From a virus, in IMG/VR virus record IMGVR_UViG_3300028862_000012, positions 159,866-223,865 of that record: a stretch of 64,000 nucleotides of DNA. The stretch is one strand, 5' to 3'. This document shows positions 15,693 to 23,839 of the stretch, piece by piece. Below the pieces are notes generated by a model. The model did not search any database and was not told the DNA's origin. It saw nothing but the letters and a program-made list of their open reading frames with translations. The position numbers were made by a program, and so were the translations under genes. The stretch's first letter is position 1. Each line of letters opens with the position of its first letter.

Positions 15693-15874
15693 TGCAACAC
15701 GGCGGCAAGCGAAATGGGGCGGGCCGCCGCCCTATTTTTGAAAAAACAAAGCTGACCCAAATACGGGTAAATCAGGAAATCTGGGACGCTATCCCGGCAC
15801 CAAAAGCGGCATGGGTTAGGGAAGCGATTGAAGAAAAAGCGAAAAAAAAGAACCTAACAACTGCCTTAACCTGA
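15692..15874 (+). CDS. putative ribbon-helix-helix regulator (60 aa)
   Basis: Short basic protein. HGGKRNGAGRRP is a Gly/Arg-rich arm, followed by LTQIRVNQEIWDAI and a helix WVREAIEEKAKK, a strand-helix-helix pattern as in ribbon-helix-helix DNA-binding proteins. Probably binds the inverted repeat over its own promoter. The longer open frame starting at 15524 is only a shadow of the previous gene. An A8 run near the end makes the exact C-terminus uncertain. Confidence 0.65.
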   Translation: MQHGGKRNGAGRRPIFEKTKLTQIRVNQEIWDAIPAPKAAWVREAIEEKAKKKNLTTALT

Positions 15875-15882
15875 TGTTAATT
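15852..15882. repeat. right edge of island, ACCTAAC...GTTAATT
   Basis: ACCTAAC (15852-15858) is the exact reverse complement of GTTAGGT at 15215-15221, the end of the attC-like site. GTTAATT follows at 15876. Composition returns to AT-rich phage DNA here. In integron cassettes the left box of a cassette's own attC pairs with the cassette's first bases, which is what is seen. The inner part is too short for a classical attC. Confidence 0.35.
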
Positions 15883-15920
15883 TAGAAGACGATTTAAAAG
15901 ATTTGAAAGGAGTAAATTCA

Positions 15921-16238
15921 ATGGCAGTAATACAAATGGCGCATGATCTTCCGTCTGATGTTATTGGAAAAACATGGAAGAAAAAAAATCTTGAAATTAC
16001 ACATAAAATTTCTTTGTGGTCATTAGTTGAAATTAATTATGAAGATGCTCCTAATAAAGGTGTTCGCTTGTTGGTATGTAAGCATACTCGTGACTGTGAT
16101 GGTACTCCACTTTATTCCTTGACTTGGGATCGTAATTATTATGAGCAGTTTGTCAATAATCAATATATGACTGTTTCAACCAATGGATATAGCGAAGAAG
16201 ATCTTAAAGTAATACTATGTTTCAATCAACATTGCTAA
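15921..16238 (+). CDS. hypothetical protein (105 aa)
   Basis: No family recognised; mixed alpha/beta with several Trp and Tyr. ATG at 15921 follows GAAAGGAG, so it is preferred over an in-frame TTG at 15903. First phage-type gene after the island. Confidence 0.75.
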   Translation: MAVIQMAHDLPSDVIGKTWKKKNLEITHKISLWSLVEINYEDAPNKGVRLLVCKHTRDCDGTPLYSLTWDRNYYEQFVNNQYMTVSTNGYSEEDLKVILCFNQHC

Positions 16239-16459
16239 TAAATATTGCTGATGATAAACATGAATTTTCAATATGTGGTAATAGAAGATGTGATGCTGGA
16301 ATATCTAGTGTTGCTTATTCTGCTTATCATGCTGGAATATTAGGATGGAGAAATGTGGAATTGCCAAAAGATGAAGCAAAAGCATATGGGAAAAAGTTTT
16401 TATTACTTTGTCCAGAGTGTTATAGAGTATTAGATAAGATACTTATTTATAAGGTATAA
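16217..16459 (+). CDS. small zinc-ribbon-like protein (80 aa)
   Basis: Overlaps the previous gene by 22 bases. CGNRRC (about 19-24) and CPEC (about 67-70) could form a zinc site. No family recognised. Confidence 0.7.
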   Translation: MFQSTLLINIADDKHEFSICGNRRCDAGISSVAYSAYHAGILGWRNVELPKDEAKAYGKKFLLLCPECYRVLDKILIYKV

Positions 16460-16471
16460 AAGGAGTTTTTT

Positions 16472-16672
16472 ATGAAAATGACTGCTATAATTTGTCTTGA
16501 ACCTGATGAAATTCAGAAAGCGGTAATAGCTTATATTGAAAAAGAAACAAATAAAAAAGTTGATATAAAATCTTTTAGCTTTACTACAGGTACTCGGTCT
16601 GTTGGATCTGGCTTGTCAGAACATGATGAATGGTGTTTTAAAGGATGTACTGTTAAAGTTATAGATGCTTAA
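16472..16672 (+). CDS. hypothetical protein (66 aa)
   Basis: Small alpha/beta protein after a good AAGGAG site. No family recognised. Confidence 0.7.
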   Translation: MKMTAIICLEPDEIQKAVIAYIEKETNKKVDIKSFSFTTGTRSVGSGLSEHDEWCFKGCTVKVIDA

Positions 16673-16689
16673 TATTTATTGGAGTAAAA

Positions 16690-16929
16690 ATGTTTGAGTC
16701 AAGTTGTTCAAATTGCGATGATATAGAATGTCTAGTTAGAGATTATTCCTATGACTGTTATAAGGAAGAAATTAAAGATATACAACAGTGCATGGATAGT
16801 TACGATATTGAACTTATTAAAAAGATTATTGATAGGTCGGATATTCTATATAAACAAACACAGAATGATAAGTTTTATCAGTTTTCTTATTTTGGAAAAC
16901 AGATACTTGATTGCTTTAATGGTGAGTAA
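16690..16929 (+). CDS. hypothetical protein (79 aa)
   Basis: Acidic, helical, with an N-terminal CSNC..C cluster that may bind metal. Ribosome site TGGAG. No family recognised. Confidence 0.7.
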   Translation: MFESSCSNCDDIECLVRDYSYDCYKEEIKDIQQCMDSYDIELIKKIIDRSDILYKQTQNDKFYQFSYFGKQILDCFNGE

Positions 16930-16939
16930 GGAAATAAGT

Positions 16940-17165
16940 ATGGAATATATTTTTAATGAACAGGAATATAAAGAATCTTTAGAAAACAAAAAAAATTGCT
17001 GAAGTATCTAAAGTTAATCAACAAGTAATTGAAAAATACTTTAGTGAGAATTGCAATCGAAAGAAGCATGGTTATTGCGATAACTGTATTATTTTAGGAA
17101 CTACTGTTTTATCAGGTGAATGGAATAAGTGTTTAGCAAATTTGTTTATAGAATGTTCAAAGTAA
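16940..17165 (+). pseudogene. small Cys-containing protein, frameshifted in an A8 run
   Basis: Reading from the ATG at 16940 stops at 17002 after 20 codons. If the A8 run at 16988-16995 is read as A7, the frame continues as IAEVSKVNQQV... to a TAA at 17163-17165, giving about 74 residues with CNRKKHGYCDNC. That fills the gap to the next gene exactly. One extra A by error, mutation or transcriptional slippage would explain it. Confidence 0.55.
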
Positions 17166-17170
17166 AAGGA

Positions 17171-17335
17171 ATGAATATAAAGAATACAGAATTAGAAGAG
17201 TTGATTAGCCAGTTTATAGAAACACAATCTGATAATGATACAGGTGAGTGTTGTATTTCTTCTAAAGAAATGTCAGAGCAAGTTATGGAAGGATTTAAAG
17301 ATTTTCTAAAATTAAAGGGTAAACGGATTAAATAA
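17171..17335 (+). CDS. hypothetical protein (54 aa)
   Basis: ATG at 17171 follows AAAGGA; the upstream extension to 17129 overlaps the previous gene and is rejected. Acidic and helical, with no family recognised. Confidence 0.65.
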   Translation: MNIKNTELEELISQFIETQSDNDTGECCISSKEMSEQVMEGFKDFLKLKGKRIK

Positions 17336-17336
17336 T

Positions 17337-17555
17337 ATGGAAAAGGTAACACCTAATGCAATACAAGCAAATGGTTTTTATAATCATTTTTCTGGTATGA
17401 AAAAATGGACCATAACTTGTGATAGATGTAACCATACTTGGGTAGAAAAAGTTCCAATAGTAGAACCTTCTTCAGTAGTTTGTCCCTGCTGTTGTACTCA
17501 AAATATATGGTCAATTGTTAAGTTTGAAAAAGAATACAATAAAGTAAATAATTAA
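17337..17555 (+). CDS. zinc-ribbon protein (72 aa)
   Basis: Two cysteine pairs, CDRC (about 29-32) and CPCC (about 52-55), spaced like a zinc ribbon, with W in between. No family name can be given. Possibly nucleic-acid binding. Confidence 0.7.
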   Translation: MEKVTPNAIQANGFYNHFSGMKKWTITCDRCNHTWVEKVPIVEPSSVVCPCCCTQNIWSIVKFEKEYNKVNN

Positions 17556-17564
17556 GGAGATACT

Positions 17565-18377
17565 ATGTACGATCCGATCTATGTAATTAATTTACAGATT
17601 CATGCTTGCTTTGCAAGCTTTTCCTCTCGTGATATTTATATGTACAAAGAAATATCAAAATCAGAGTTTGATAAAGAAAAACTTTCTGTAACTGGTGACT
17701 ATATTTTTGAAGATACAGAATATGGCTTGTTTGAAATATTTATTGAGGATACTACTTATTATAATGTAAGCATACCTACAAACTATGCTACTCTAGCTGA
17801 GATGCAAATGCTGATTGATAAGTATACTCTTGAACTTGGCTATTCTAGAAATAAGTCAGAAGCGTATAATGATCGTTATGAACTTAGAAAGCTAAATGAA
17901 GAAAAAATAAAAGCAGATGAAAGAAAACAAGCAGGGTATATTTATTATATCAGTGTAGACTGGAAGTATGATCAGAAATTAGCGCAAGGTGGTTTTTCTG
18001 ATGACTTATGGAATTATGAAAAAACACAGCAATATACTAAAAGTAAATCTTTTGGATATTTTGGTCATAATGTGCGAAAAGAAGAATTGGATATTTATAT
18101 AGAGAAAGCTTTGAAAGATATTCATAGTAAATCTAAATTTCCATCAATTGATTATAGAGAAATTTGCTATAGTTATTTAAGTTCCTCTGATGCACGTCAT
18201 ATGTGTGATACTCTTGAAGATATTCCTTTTGAAGCACAAAAAAAAGACATTGATAATAAAATAAAATCTATGTGGAATAATGCTTATATCTATGGAAAGA
18301 AAGAGCATGATGGAACATTTTATGGAACCATGAATTTAATGGATAAGTATAAAGAGGATTTGTTTGACTATGAATAA
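17565..18377 (+). CDS. hypothetical protein (270 aa)
   Basis: No family recognised. Tyr- and Lys-rich, mixed alpha/beta N-terminus and helical C-terminus. AAGGAGATACT precedes the ATG. An A8 run at 18238-18245 is correctly in frame here, in contrast to the broken A8 genes nearby. Confidence 0.8.
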   Translation: MYDPIYVINLQIHACFASFSSRDIYMYKEISKSEFDKEKLSVTGDYIFEDTEYGLFEIFIEDTTYYNVSIPTNYATLAEMQMLIDKYTLELGYSRNKSEAYNDRYELRKLNEEKIKADERKQAGYIYYISVDWKYDQKLAQGGFSDDLWNYEKTQQYTKSKSFGYFGHNVRKEELDIYIEKALKDIHSKSKFPSIDYREICYSYLSSSDARHMCDTLEDIPFEAQKKDIDNKIKSMWNNAYIYGKKEHDGTFYGTMNLMDKYKEDLFDYE

Positions 18378-18567
18378 AGATATAACAAAACTTTTAAAGT
18401 GCTATGCTACTTATTGTGATACTAATATTGATTGTTTACTTACTGAAAGGCAAATGGTTTTATCAAAAGAATATACGATTAAAATCGATGAATTATTTGA
18501 TAGATATTTATCTTCAATGGCAGAGTTTAAAAACTGCATTGAACTTATATTAAAACATAAAGACTAG
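18370..18567 (+). CDS. hypothetical helical protein (65 aa)
   Basis: ATG at 18370 overlaps the end of the previous gene by 8 bases. All-helical, with several Cys. No family recognised. Confidence 0.65.
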   Translation: MNKDITKLLKCYATYCDTNIDCLLTERQMVLSKEYTIKIDELFDRYLSSMAEFKNCIELILKHKD

Positions 18568-18582
18568 AATAGGATTTTTTAA

Positions 18583-19062
18583 ATGAATACAAAAGTAAAA
18601 GAGTTAGATGAAATTGTAAAACAAATGATACTGTTACATAAAGGTGGAGAACGATTTTTTGATAATCTGGACAGGGCTGTATGTAACTCAAATTTTTGCA
18701 TGAAATTATTTTCCATGTTTACAACTTCTAATGATGTCGATGCAATCATTGTATCAGGAAAGTTTGGTTTATACTTTAGTCAAATTCCTGATATTCAATT
18801 ATATGGCGCTACAATTATTGTAGCAAATGGTGGACTAAGACTTGCTGATTCAAAAGTAATTGATTTATCCCCTTTTAGTAATTCAATTACTAATCGGAAG
18901 TTTATGTTTATTGATGATAGCTATTATTCTGGTACTACTCGCTTTATGATTGAAAAAGAATTAAATAAGCTTAATGCTACAATATCAAAAGTAGCAGTTT
19001 GCTATGATGGATCAAAAGATAAAGATGATTCCGTTATTTCTTTATATAGATACTATGATTAG
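18583..19062 (+). CDS. phosphoribosyltransferase-like protein
   Basis: A 159-residue protein with FIDDSYYSGTT (about 108-118), the PRPP-binding loop pattern of type I phosphoribosyltransferases. The preceding beta/alpha segments fit the fold. It may act in nucleotide salvage or modification. The hood and thus the substrate cannot be inferred. Confidence 0.7.
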   Translation: MNTKVKELDEIVKQMILLHKGGERFFDNLDRAVCNSNFCMKLFSMFTTSNDVDAIIVSGKFGLYFSQIPDIQLYGATIIVANGGLRLADSKVIDLSPFSNSITNRKFMFIDDSYYSGTTRFMIEKELNKLNATISKVAVCYDGSKDKDDSVISLYRYYD

Positions 19063-19075
19063 TATTTTTTAGTAA

Positions 19076-19104
19076 TTGACATAAAGTATATAAAAGAATA
19101 ATAT
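19076..19104 (+). promoter_or_regulatory. sigma70-type promoter, leaderless
   Basis: TTGACA (19076-19081) and TAATAT (19099-19104) with a 17-bp spacer. The ATG of the next gene at 19110 is 5 bases later, at the expected transcription start. Confidence 0.6.
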
Positions 19105-19109
19105 AATCT

Positions 19110-19520
19110 ATGGAAAAAATTGTAGGTTTTAATATATTTAGACTTCAGCAAGATGATTCATTTTTTGAAGATGAAGTTTTGTTTAATAGTTTATTTAATG
19201 AGTATATGGCTTACAGCCATAATAGAAACTTTTGGGATTATCTGTTTGGAGCCTCAGATAGGCAGGAGCCATTAGATACATTATCAGAAAGAGAACTAAA
19301 GATAGTTGCATCTGTTATTCAATGGCTAGGAACACCTGTAGGGACACAGTTTTTACATAAAGCAGGATTTGATAAAAAAGATATTGAAATAAAAAATAGA
19401 TATATACCTGACTATAATACTATGACTTTCTATGAAGAATCTGCTTACGTAATGTACAAAGGTAAACTAAGTGTTGCATATGGTATAAATAATAAACCTG
19501 TTCCATTTCCAAAAGGATAA
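19110..19520 (+). CDS. hypothetical protein (136 aa)
   Basis: No family recognised; alpha/beta with a central helical region LSERELKIVASVIQWL. Appears to be translated from a leaderless transcript. Confidence 0.75.
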   Translation: MEKIVGFNIFRLQQDDSFFEDEVLFNSLFNEYMAYSHNRNFWDYLFGASDRQEPLDTLSERELKIVASVIQWLGTPVGTQFLHKAGFDKKDIEIKNRYIPDYNTMTFYEESAYVMYKGKLSVAYGINNKPVPFPKG

Positions 19521-19523
19521 TTT

Positions 19524-19799
19524 ATGAAACAACTTAAAATGTGGATTGGTAGATATTTTGATAATGATCCTAATTATTCAAGTAGTCATACTAAAGAGTG
19601 TGCTATTATAGCTTACACTAAAAAGCAAGCTATGGAATTATCAGGTTTAAGTAATAGAGAATTAAGTGTTTATTTTCATCATGATACTTTAGGTAAATTT
19701 GGATCACCTGAAATAAAAGAGAATTGCACAAGTGTAGGCTTTTGGATTATTGATGATCCATATAGCACTCTTCATAATATACCTCGGAGAATAAAATGA
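19524..19799 (+). CDS. hypothetical protein (91 aa)
   Basis: No family recognised. Small alpha/beta protein whose TGA overlaps the next ATG (ATGA). Confidence 0.7.
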   Translation: MKQLKMWIGRYFDNDPNYSSSHTKECAIIAYTKKQAMELSGLSNRELSVYFHHDTLGKFGSPEIKENCTSVGFWIIDDPYSTLHNIPRRIK

Positions 19800-20011
19800 A
19801 TAAAACAATATATGAGCAGTTTGATGAAGCATTTAGACATCATATGAGTTCTAAACTTGAAAGAAAAGGTCAAGCTACTTTTAATGCAGTTATGACAATT
19901 GATCCGGTACTTGCAGATAGTTTGCGCGGAACAAATATAGACTGCTATTATTTTGATGGAAAAATTAATGATTTTATGAGTGTAGTATATAATAAGTGGA
20001 GTAGTTTGTGA
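19796..20011 (+). CDS. hypothetical protein (71 aa)
   Basis: No family recognised. Coupled at both ends: ATGA with the previous gene, and GTGA with the GTG start of the next. Confidence 0.7.
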   Translation: MNKTIYEQFDEAFRHHMSSKLERKGQATFNAVMTIDPVLADSLRGTNIDCYYFDGKINDFMSVVYNKWSSL

Positions 20012-20577
20012 AACAGGACAGAAGCTATCTATGTGATGAAAAGTGTAATGAGTGTATACTATTACAATCACCTAATAGTAGAATGGTTACTGAAGTTTTG
20101 AATGAACTGTATAATAAGTTTGGTAATGGGGTATATGAAATAGTAGAAAAAAATTGCCCTAATCTTACTTGTTGCTATGATTGTCATATAGATGATTTTT
20201 GTCATGTTAAAGGATGTAAAATTATTAAGGAGAATAAAATGAACATTGAAGAAGGTAAAGAATATTTTTATATAAATATAAGTTGTTCAGAAATTGATTA
20301 TATTATTCAAAAAGTAAAAATACAAAAAATAATAAGTAACTATGTAACTTGTTATGATGTAGAGGATAAAGCTAAAGATAATATGTGTATTTTTACTGAT
20401 GAATCATTTTTCTCTGAAAAGTATTCAGAAGCTCATACCTATCTTATTAACGAACTTAAAAAATATGAAGAGAATGAAATGGAAATAGTAAGAAATAACA
20501 TAAAAGATACTATTGAAAAATCAAATAAAGCTTGTCAAAAGTATTTTAAGGAAGAATATGGACGAAGACATAATTAG
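20008..20577 (+). CDS. Cys-rich protein with possible internal second gene (189 aa)
   Basis: Starts with GTG overlapping the previous stop. Residues 1-75 are Cys-rich (CDEKCNEC, CPNLTCCYDC, CHVKGC), suggesting metal binding. An AAGGAG site followed by ATG at 20239 lies in frame, so the C-terminal 113 residues could also be made alone. It may be two genes fused in frame after loss of a stop. Confidence 0.65.
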   Translation: MKQDRSYLCDEKCNECILLQSPNSRMVTEVLNELYNKFGNGVYEIVEKNCPNLTCCYDCHIDDFCHVKGCKIIKENKMNIEEGKEYFYINISCSEIDYIIQKVKIQKIISNYVTCYDVEDKAKDNMCIFTDESFFSEKYSEAHTYLINELKKYEENEMEIVRNNIKDTIEKSNKACQKYFKEEYGRRHN

Positions 20578-20719
20578 AGACTATATAGAGAAAAATATTA
20601 AAATACAGATTAATGAATATTACTCAATGAATTGTAAGCATGGATTAAGTGTAAGTTTAGTTCTTAATAGTAAAGAAGTTTCAGAAGATCATATTATGAT
20701 AGAAGGGTATAATGAATAA
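20558..20719 (+). CDS. hypothetical protein (53 aa)
   Basis: ATG at 20558 after AAGGAAG, overlapping the previous gene by 20 bases; an upstream in-frame start is inside that gene. No family recognised. Confidence 0.65.
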   Translation: MDEDIIRDYIEKNIKIQINEYYSMNCKHGLSVSLVLNSKEVSEDHIMIEGYNE

Positions 20720-20930
20720 AGAATATGAGGATATATTTAATAATAGACTTATGGAATTAGAAAAAGAAAAAACAAGTCTTGTTGTCGATATAGATACTTA
20801 TGAAAATACAGGTGGAAAAGGTATAGAATTAATGTCCGAATATCATAATACTATGATAAAGTATTGGATGCTTTGTGAAAGAATAAGTGAATTAAATAGA
20901 TTAAGATATCTTATAGAAAGGGATTACTAA
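20712..20930 (+). CDS. hypothetical helical protein (72 aa)
   Basis: Likely coiled coil throughout (ERISELNRLRYLIER). Overlaps the previous gene by 8 bases. No family recognised. Confidence 0.65.
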   Translation: MNKEYEDIFNNRLMELEKEKTSLVVDIDTYENTGGKGIELMSEYHNTMIKYWMLCERISELNRLRYLIERDY

Positions 20931-20933
20931 TAA

Positions 20934-21347
20934 ATGAATATAACACCTGAAAGAATAACAGAACTAAAACCAAAGGAAGTGTTCTGCTTCGGCTCAAATG
21001 AAAAAGGTCGCCACGGACTTGGTGCCGCTAAATTAGCTTATAATGAATTTGGTGCAGTATGGGGTAAAGGGTTTGGATTGTTTGGTCAAAGTTTTGCCAT
21101 TCCTACAAAAGACGAGAATATTGAAACACTTCCTTTAGATAAGATACAAACATATATTCAAGCTTTTGAAGTACAAGTAATAAATCATCCTACTCTAATT
21201 TTTTATGTTACTCAAATTGGATGTGGCTATGCAGGATATACACCAAAAGATATAGCACCTTTATTTAAAAGTTGTTATCAATTACCTAATGTATATATGC
21301 CAGAAAGTTTTTGGGAAATATATAAAAAGGTAAATCATGAACTTTGA
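20934..21347 (+). CDS. macro-like phage protein (A1S_2505-type)
   Basis: A 137-residue protein with FCFGSNEKGRHGLGAAKLA (about 18-36) and VTQIGCGYAGY (about 91-101), the conserved pattern of a widespread phage protein annotated as A1S_2505-family non-structural protein. The GxGAA and IGCGxAG elements resemble the ADP-ribose-binding loops of macro domains. It may remove or bind ADP-ribose-type modifications, but that is inference. Confidence 0.75.
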   Translation: MNITPERITELKPKEVFCFGSNEKGRHGLGAAKLAYNEFGAVWGKGFGLFGQSFAIPTKDENIETLPLDKIQTYIQAFEVQVINHPTLIFYVTQIGCGYAGYTPKDIAPLFKSCYQLPNVYMPESFWEIYKKVNHEL

Positions 21348-21660
21348 AACATTTTTATTTATAATAAAGAATACTTTTAGGTGTAAAATAATTTGTTATT
21401 CTGACAATACTGCTATTATTATCTATAATAATAAAAAATATAAGTTTAAGTATTATAATAATTTTATTAATTGTATAGATGCAGATGCTTTTTTAAATAG
21501 TTGTACTTGTAGTTATGATTGTAACCTCGAATATATTTCAGAGTTATCAATTATTGATTATTTTATTTCTATAGTAAAAGCTAATAATAATCTATTTGAA
21601 TTTTCATACAAAGAATCAGGAGTAAAAAAGTTATGGAATACATTGACAAAGAAGTATTAA
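21337..21660 (+). CDS. hypothetical protein (107 aa)
   Basis: No family recognised. Tyr/Asn/Ile-rich, with CTCSYDC in the middle. Starts inside the end of the previous gene. Confidence 0.65.
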   Translation: MNFETFLFIIKNTFRCKIICYSDNTAIIIYNNKKYKFKYYNNFINCIDADAFLNSCTCSYDCNLEYISELSIIDYFISIVKANNNLFEFSYKESGVKKLWNTLTKKY

Positions 21661-21842
21661 AAAACATGCTTACTTGTGGTAATTGTTATGGTGTTCATTG
21701 TGGTGTAACCGATGAGTCTACATGTCCTGCATATGATTATAATGAATCATGTAATGTAGATATTGATGATTGCAAGTTAACTGATATAGCAATAGCCAAA
21801 ATTAGAACTTATATTGAAACACAGGATGATACTAATGAATAA
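21633..21842 (+). CDS. Cys-rich protein (69 aa)
   Basis: CGNCYGVHC, CPAYD and CNVDIDDC give seven or more cysteines, likely a metal-binding knuckle. Ribosome site CAGGAG. Overlaps the previous gene by 28 bases. Confidence 0.65.
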   Translation: MEYIDKEVLKNMLTCGNCYGVHCGVTDESTCPAYDYNESCNVDIDDCKLTDIAIAKIRTYIETQDDTNE

Positions 21843-22191
21843 TAAATTTAAGATCGGAGATAATGTAAAGATACGAAAGACTTGCGCCTTTCATGGTGGA
21901 GAAATTACTAAAGTAACAGAAGTTTTTACTAAAAGTGTATGTCTTGAAATAGACAACGGATTGTTTGAATTTCCAAAAGAAGGATTAATAAAGATAGGTT
22001 TTAATTATTATTTACCTGTAATAAATAAATATTTGTATTCTATCGCTTTATATGGACTTATGGCTTATTTCTTTATAACCTGCTCACCAAATGATCTATT
22101 ATTCTTTTCAGGAATAGTTTATAGCTCTATAGTAGTTTGGTGCGAAGATACTATTTTTAGTAAGCTTAAATGTTTTAAGAAAGAGGAATAA
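21835..22191 (+). CDS. membrane protein with N-terminal SH3-like domain (118 aa)
   Basis: ATG at 21835 is preferred over 21814. Residues 5-55 (KIGDNVKIRK...EVF) look like a small beta-barrel. Two membrane segments follow (about 65-85 and 90-105). No family recognised. Confidence 0.65.
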   Translation: MNNKFKIGDNVKIRKTCAFHGGEITKVTEVFTKSVCLEIDNGLFEFPKEGLIKIGFNYYLPVINKYLYSIALYGLMAYFFITCSPNDLLFFSGIVYSSIVVWCEDTIFSKLKCFKKEE

Positions 22192-22192
22192 A

Positions 22193-22705
22193 ATGCTTAG
22201 ACCTGCTATATCTTATAAAGCTGAACTAGATAAAATAAATATTGAATTAATGGAAAAAGAAGAAATATATAAATATTTTATTAGTGCAGATTATTGGTAC
22301 AAGTTATTCGTTATAGATGAAACAGAGTATAATCAGATATCACGAGTAAGTGTTGATAGTGATGGAAAAGTAATTGGATATATTGGTGTATCCTTAAATA
22401 AAGCTATTAATTCTGTAAATCATATGTATGTTTGCTATTTTAAAATGCCTAAAATTAGTTATACTTTTACAAAAGATGTTTTAGAATTTATTGATTATTT
22501 ATTTGTATATAAAAAGTTTAATAAAATACATTGGAGTGTATATATCGGAAATCCGGCTATAAAGGTTTACAATAAGTTCATTGAGCGCTATAATGGAAAG
22601 ATAGTTGGATATTTTAAAGACGATGAAAGACTACTAGATAACTCCATTGTGGATAAACAAGTATATGAAATTATACGTGAAGACTATTTAAAAGCAAAGG
22701 AATAA
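22193..22705 (+). CDS. GNAT-like acetyltransferase
   Basis: A 170-residue protein with the GNAT order: strand SRVSVDSDGKVIGYIGVSL, then a helix region with FNKIHWSVYIGNPAIKVYNKF, matching the C-terminal motif in which the Asn-x-A-x-x-x-Y segment binds acetyl-CoA. The target is unknown. Confidence 0.6.
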   Translation: MLRPAISYKAELDKINIELMEKEEIYKYFISADYWYKLFVIDETEYNQISRVSVDSDGKVIGYIGVSLNKAINSVNHMYVCYFKMPKISYTFTKDVLEFIDYLFVYKKFNKIHWSVYIGNPAIKVYNKFIERYNGKIVGYFKDDERLLDNSIVDKQVYEIIREDYLKAKE

Positions 22706-22718
22706 AGGAATAAATATT

Positions 22719-22922
22719 ATGGGTAGAGCTAAATATACTTTTGAGTTAGATGAAATACAAGAGAAAGAATTTGATGAGTGGAAAGAAAAGATAAAGGATC
22801 TAATGGGAAGTTATGGTGGTTATACCTTTATTTTTAGACCTAACAGTATTGGATGTGGTGTAACTATTCATAGCGATTTAATTAACAAAGATATAGATGT
22901 TTCCCATCAAGAAAATTGGTAG
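22719..22922 (+). CDS. hypothetical protein (67 aa)
   Basis: Helix then beta strands; no family recognised. Lies just before the exonuclease gene. Confidence 0.7.
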   Translation: MGRAKYTFELDEIQEKEFDEWKEKIKDLMGSYGGYTFIFRPNSIGCGVTIHSDLINKDIDVSHQENW

Positions 22923-22944
22923 AATAACAGAGTAGGTTACTTAT

Positions 22945-23649
22945 ATGAAAGTTTTAATTGTAGATGGAAATAATCTTGTATGCGCGGGATATTTTGTAAG
23001 TAAAAATTACCCTGAAAAACTTATACCTATGCAATGTGCTGATTATTTTAATAATAGAGTAAGTAAGATCGAACAACAATTAGGATGTGATGCAACCTAT
23101 GTAGCATGGGATGGAATTAATAGTACTGCATGGCGTAAAACTATATTTCCTGATTACAAGGGAACACGAAAAGAAAAAGAGCCAATGTTGTATGAATGTC
23201 TAAATTATGTTCCTGATAATAATATATTTAAAAATATAAAAGTGGAAAATGCTGAAGGAGATGATACTATATATGCACTCTGTCGCTATATGACAGAAAC
23301 GGGTAACTCAAATTATATATTATCTCATGATAATGATATGATTCAAATAGTTCAGGAGAAATTAAGTAAAGGGGTATATACCCATATTAAAAATACTTTT
23401 AAATCTATCCCTGATTATGATATAGCTGTTTTTAAAAGCTTAATGGGAGATACATCAGATAACTTACATGGACTTATGGGGATTGGAGAAAAGAAAGCAA
23501 TAAAATTAATCGAAAATAATCTAGCAGGATTAACAGGCGAACAGATACAATTGTTTAGAAAGCATAAACAAGTTATACGATTAGCAAATAATCCTTATAA
23601 AGATAATTTTCTTAATACTGTAAAGCAATATATTGTTAGTAACTCATAA
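22945..23649 (+). CDS. 5'-3' exonuclease (FEN/PolA N-domain type)
   Basis: A 234-residue flap-endonuclease-family enzyme. Metal ligands and motifs are visible: VDGNN (residues 5-9), YKGTRK (about 72-77), AEGDD (about 102-106), SHDND (about 128-132), GDTSDN (about 174-179) and the helix-hairpin-helix segment GIGEKKA. Such proteins remove RNA primers and 5' flaps in phage DNA replication (T4 RNase H, T5 D15 types). Confidence 0.9.
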   Translation: MKVLIVDGNNLVCAGYFVSKNYPEKLIPMQCADYFNNRVSKIEQQLGCDATYVAWDGINSTAWRKTIFPDYKGTRKEKEPMLYECLNYVPDNNIFKNIKVENAEGDDTIYALCRYMTETGNSNYILSHDNDMIQIVQEKLSKGVYTHIKNTFKSIPDYDIAVFKSLMGDTSDNLHGLMGIGEKKAIKLIENNLAGLTGEQIQLFRKHKQVIRLANNPYKDNFLNTVKQYIVSNS

Positions 23650-23659
23650 CTATTATAAT
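23646..23659 (+). promoter_or_regulatory. ATAACTATTATAAT motif abutting a start codon
   Basis: The recurrent motif ends exactly at the ATG at 23660. The same arrangement is found on the other strand at 26642-26655 and, with one change, at 42267-42280. No ribosome site is present, so this is probably a promoter giving a leaderless transcript or a special translation start. Confidence 0.45.
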
Positions 23660-23839
23660 ATGATAAAAGTATTTTTGAAGTGCATCAATGATGAAGATAG
23701 CTTCGAGTATGAAGAATTTTTAGCCGAGTTATCAGATCAAAAGTTAAAGAAATATTTAATAATAAATAATTATAGTTATGAAATACTATCTAAAATAGAA
23801 ACACCTGAATTTACAAAAGTAATAGTAGATAGAGTATAA
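23660..23839 (+). CDS. hypothetical protein (59 aa)
   Basis: ATG at 23660 directly follows the TAACTATTATAAT motif; an in-frame ATG at 23633 inside the exonuclease gene is less likely. Acidic, alpha/beta. The TAA overlaps the next ATG (TAATG). Confidence 0.65.
   Translation: MIKVFLKCINDEDSFEYEEFLAELSDQKLKKYLIINNYSYEILSKIETPEFTKVIVDRV

Noticed and set aside
11121-15880. Integron integrase or transposase bringing the island
   Set aside because: No tyrosine recombinase, DDE transposase or serine recombinase was seen in the window.
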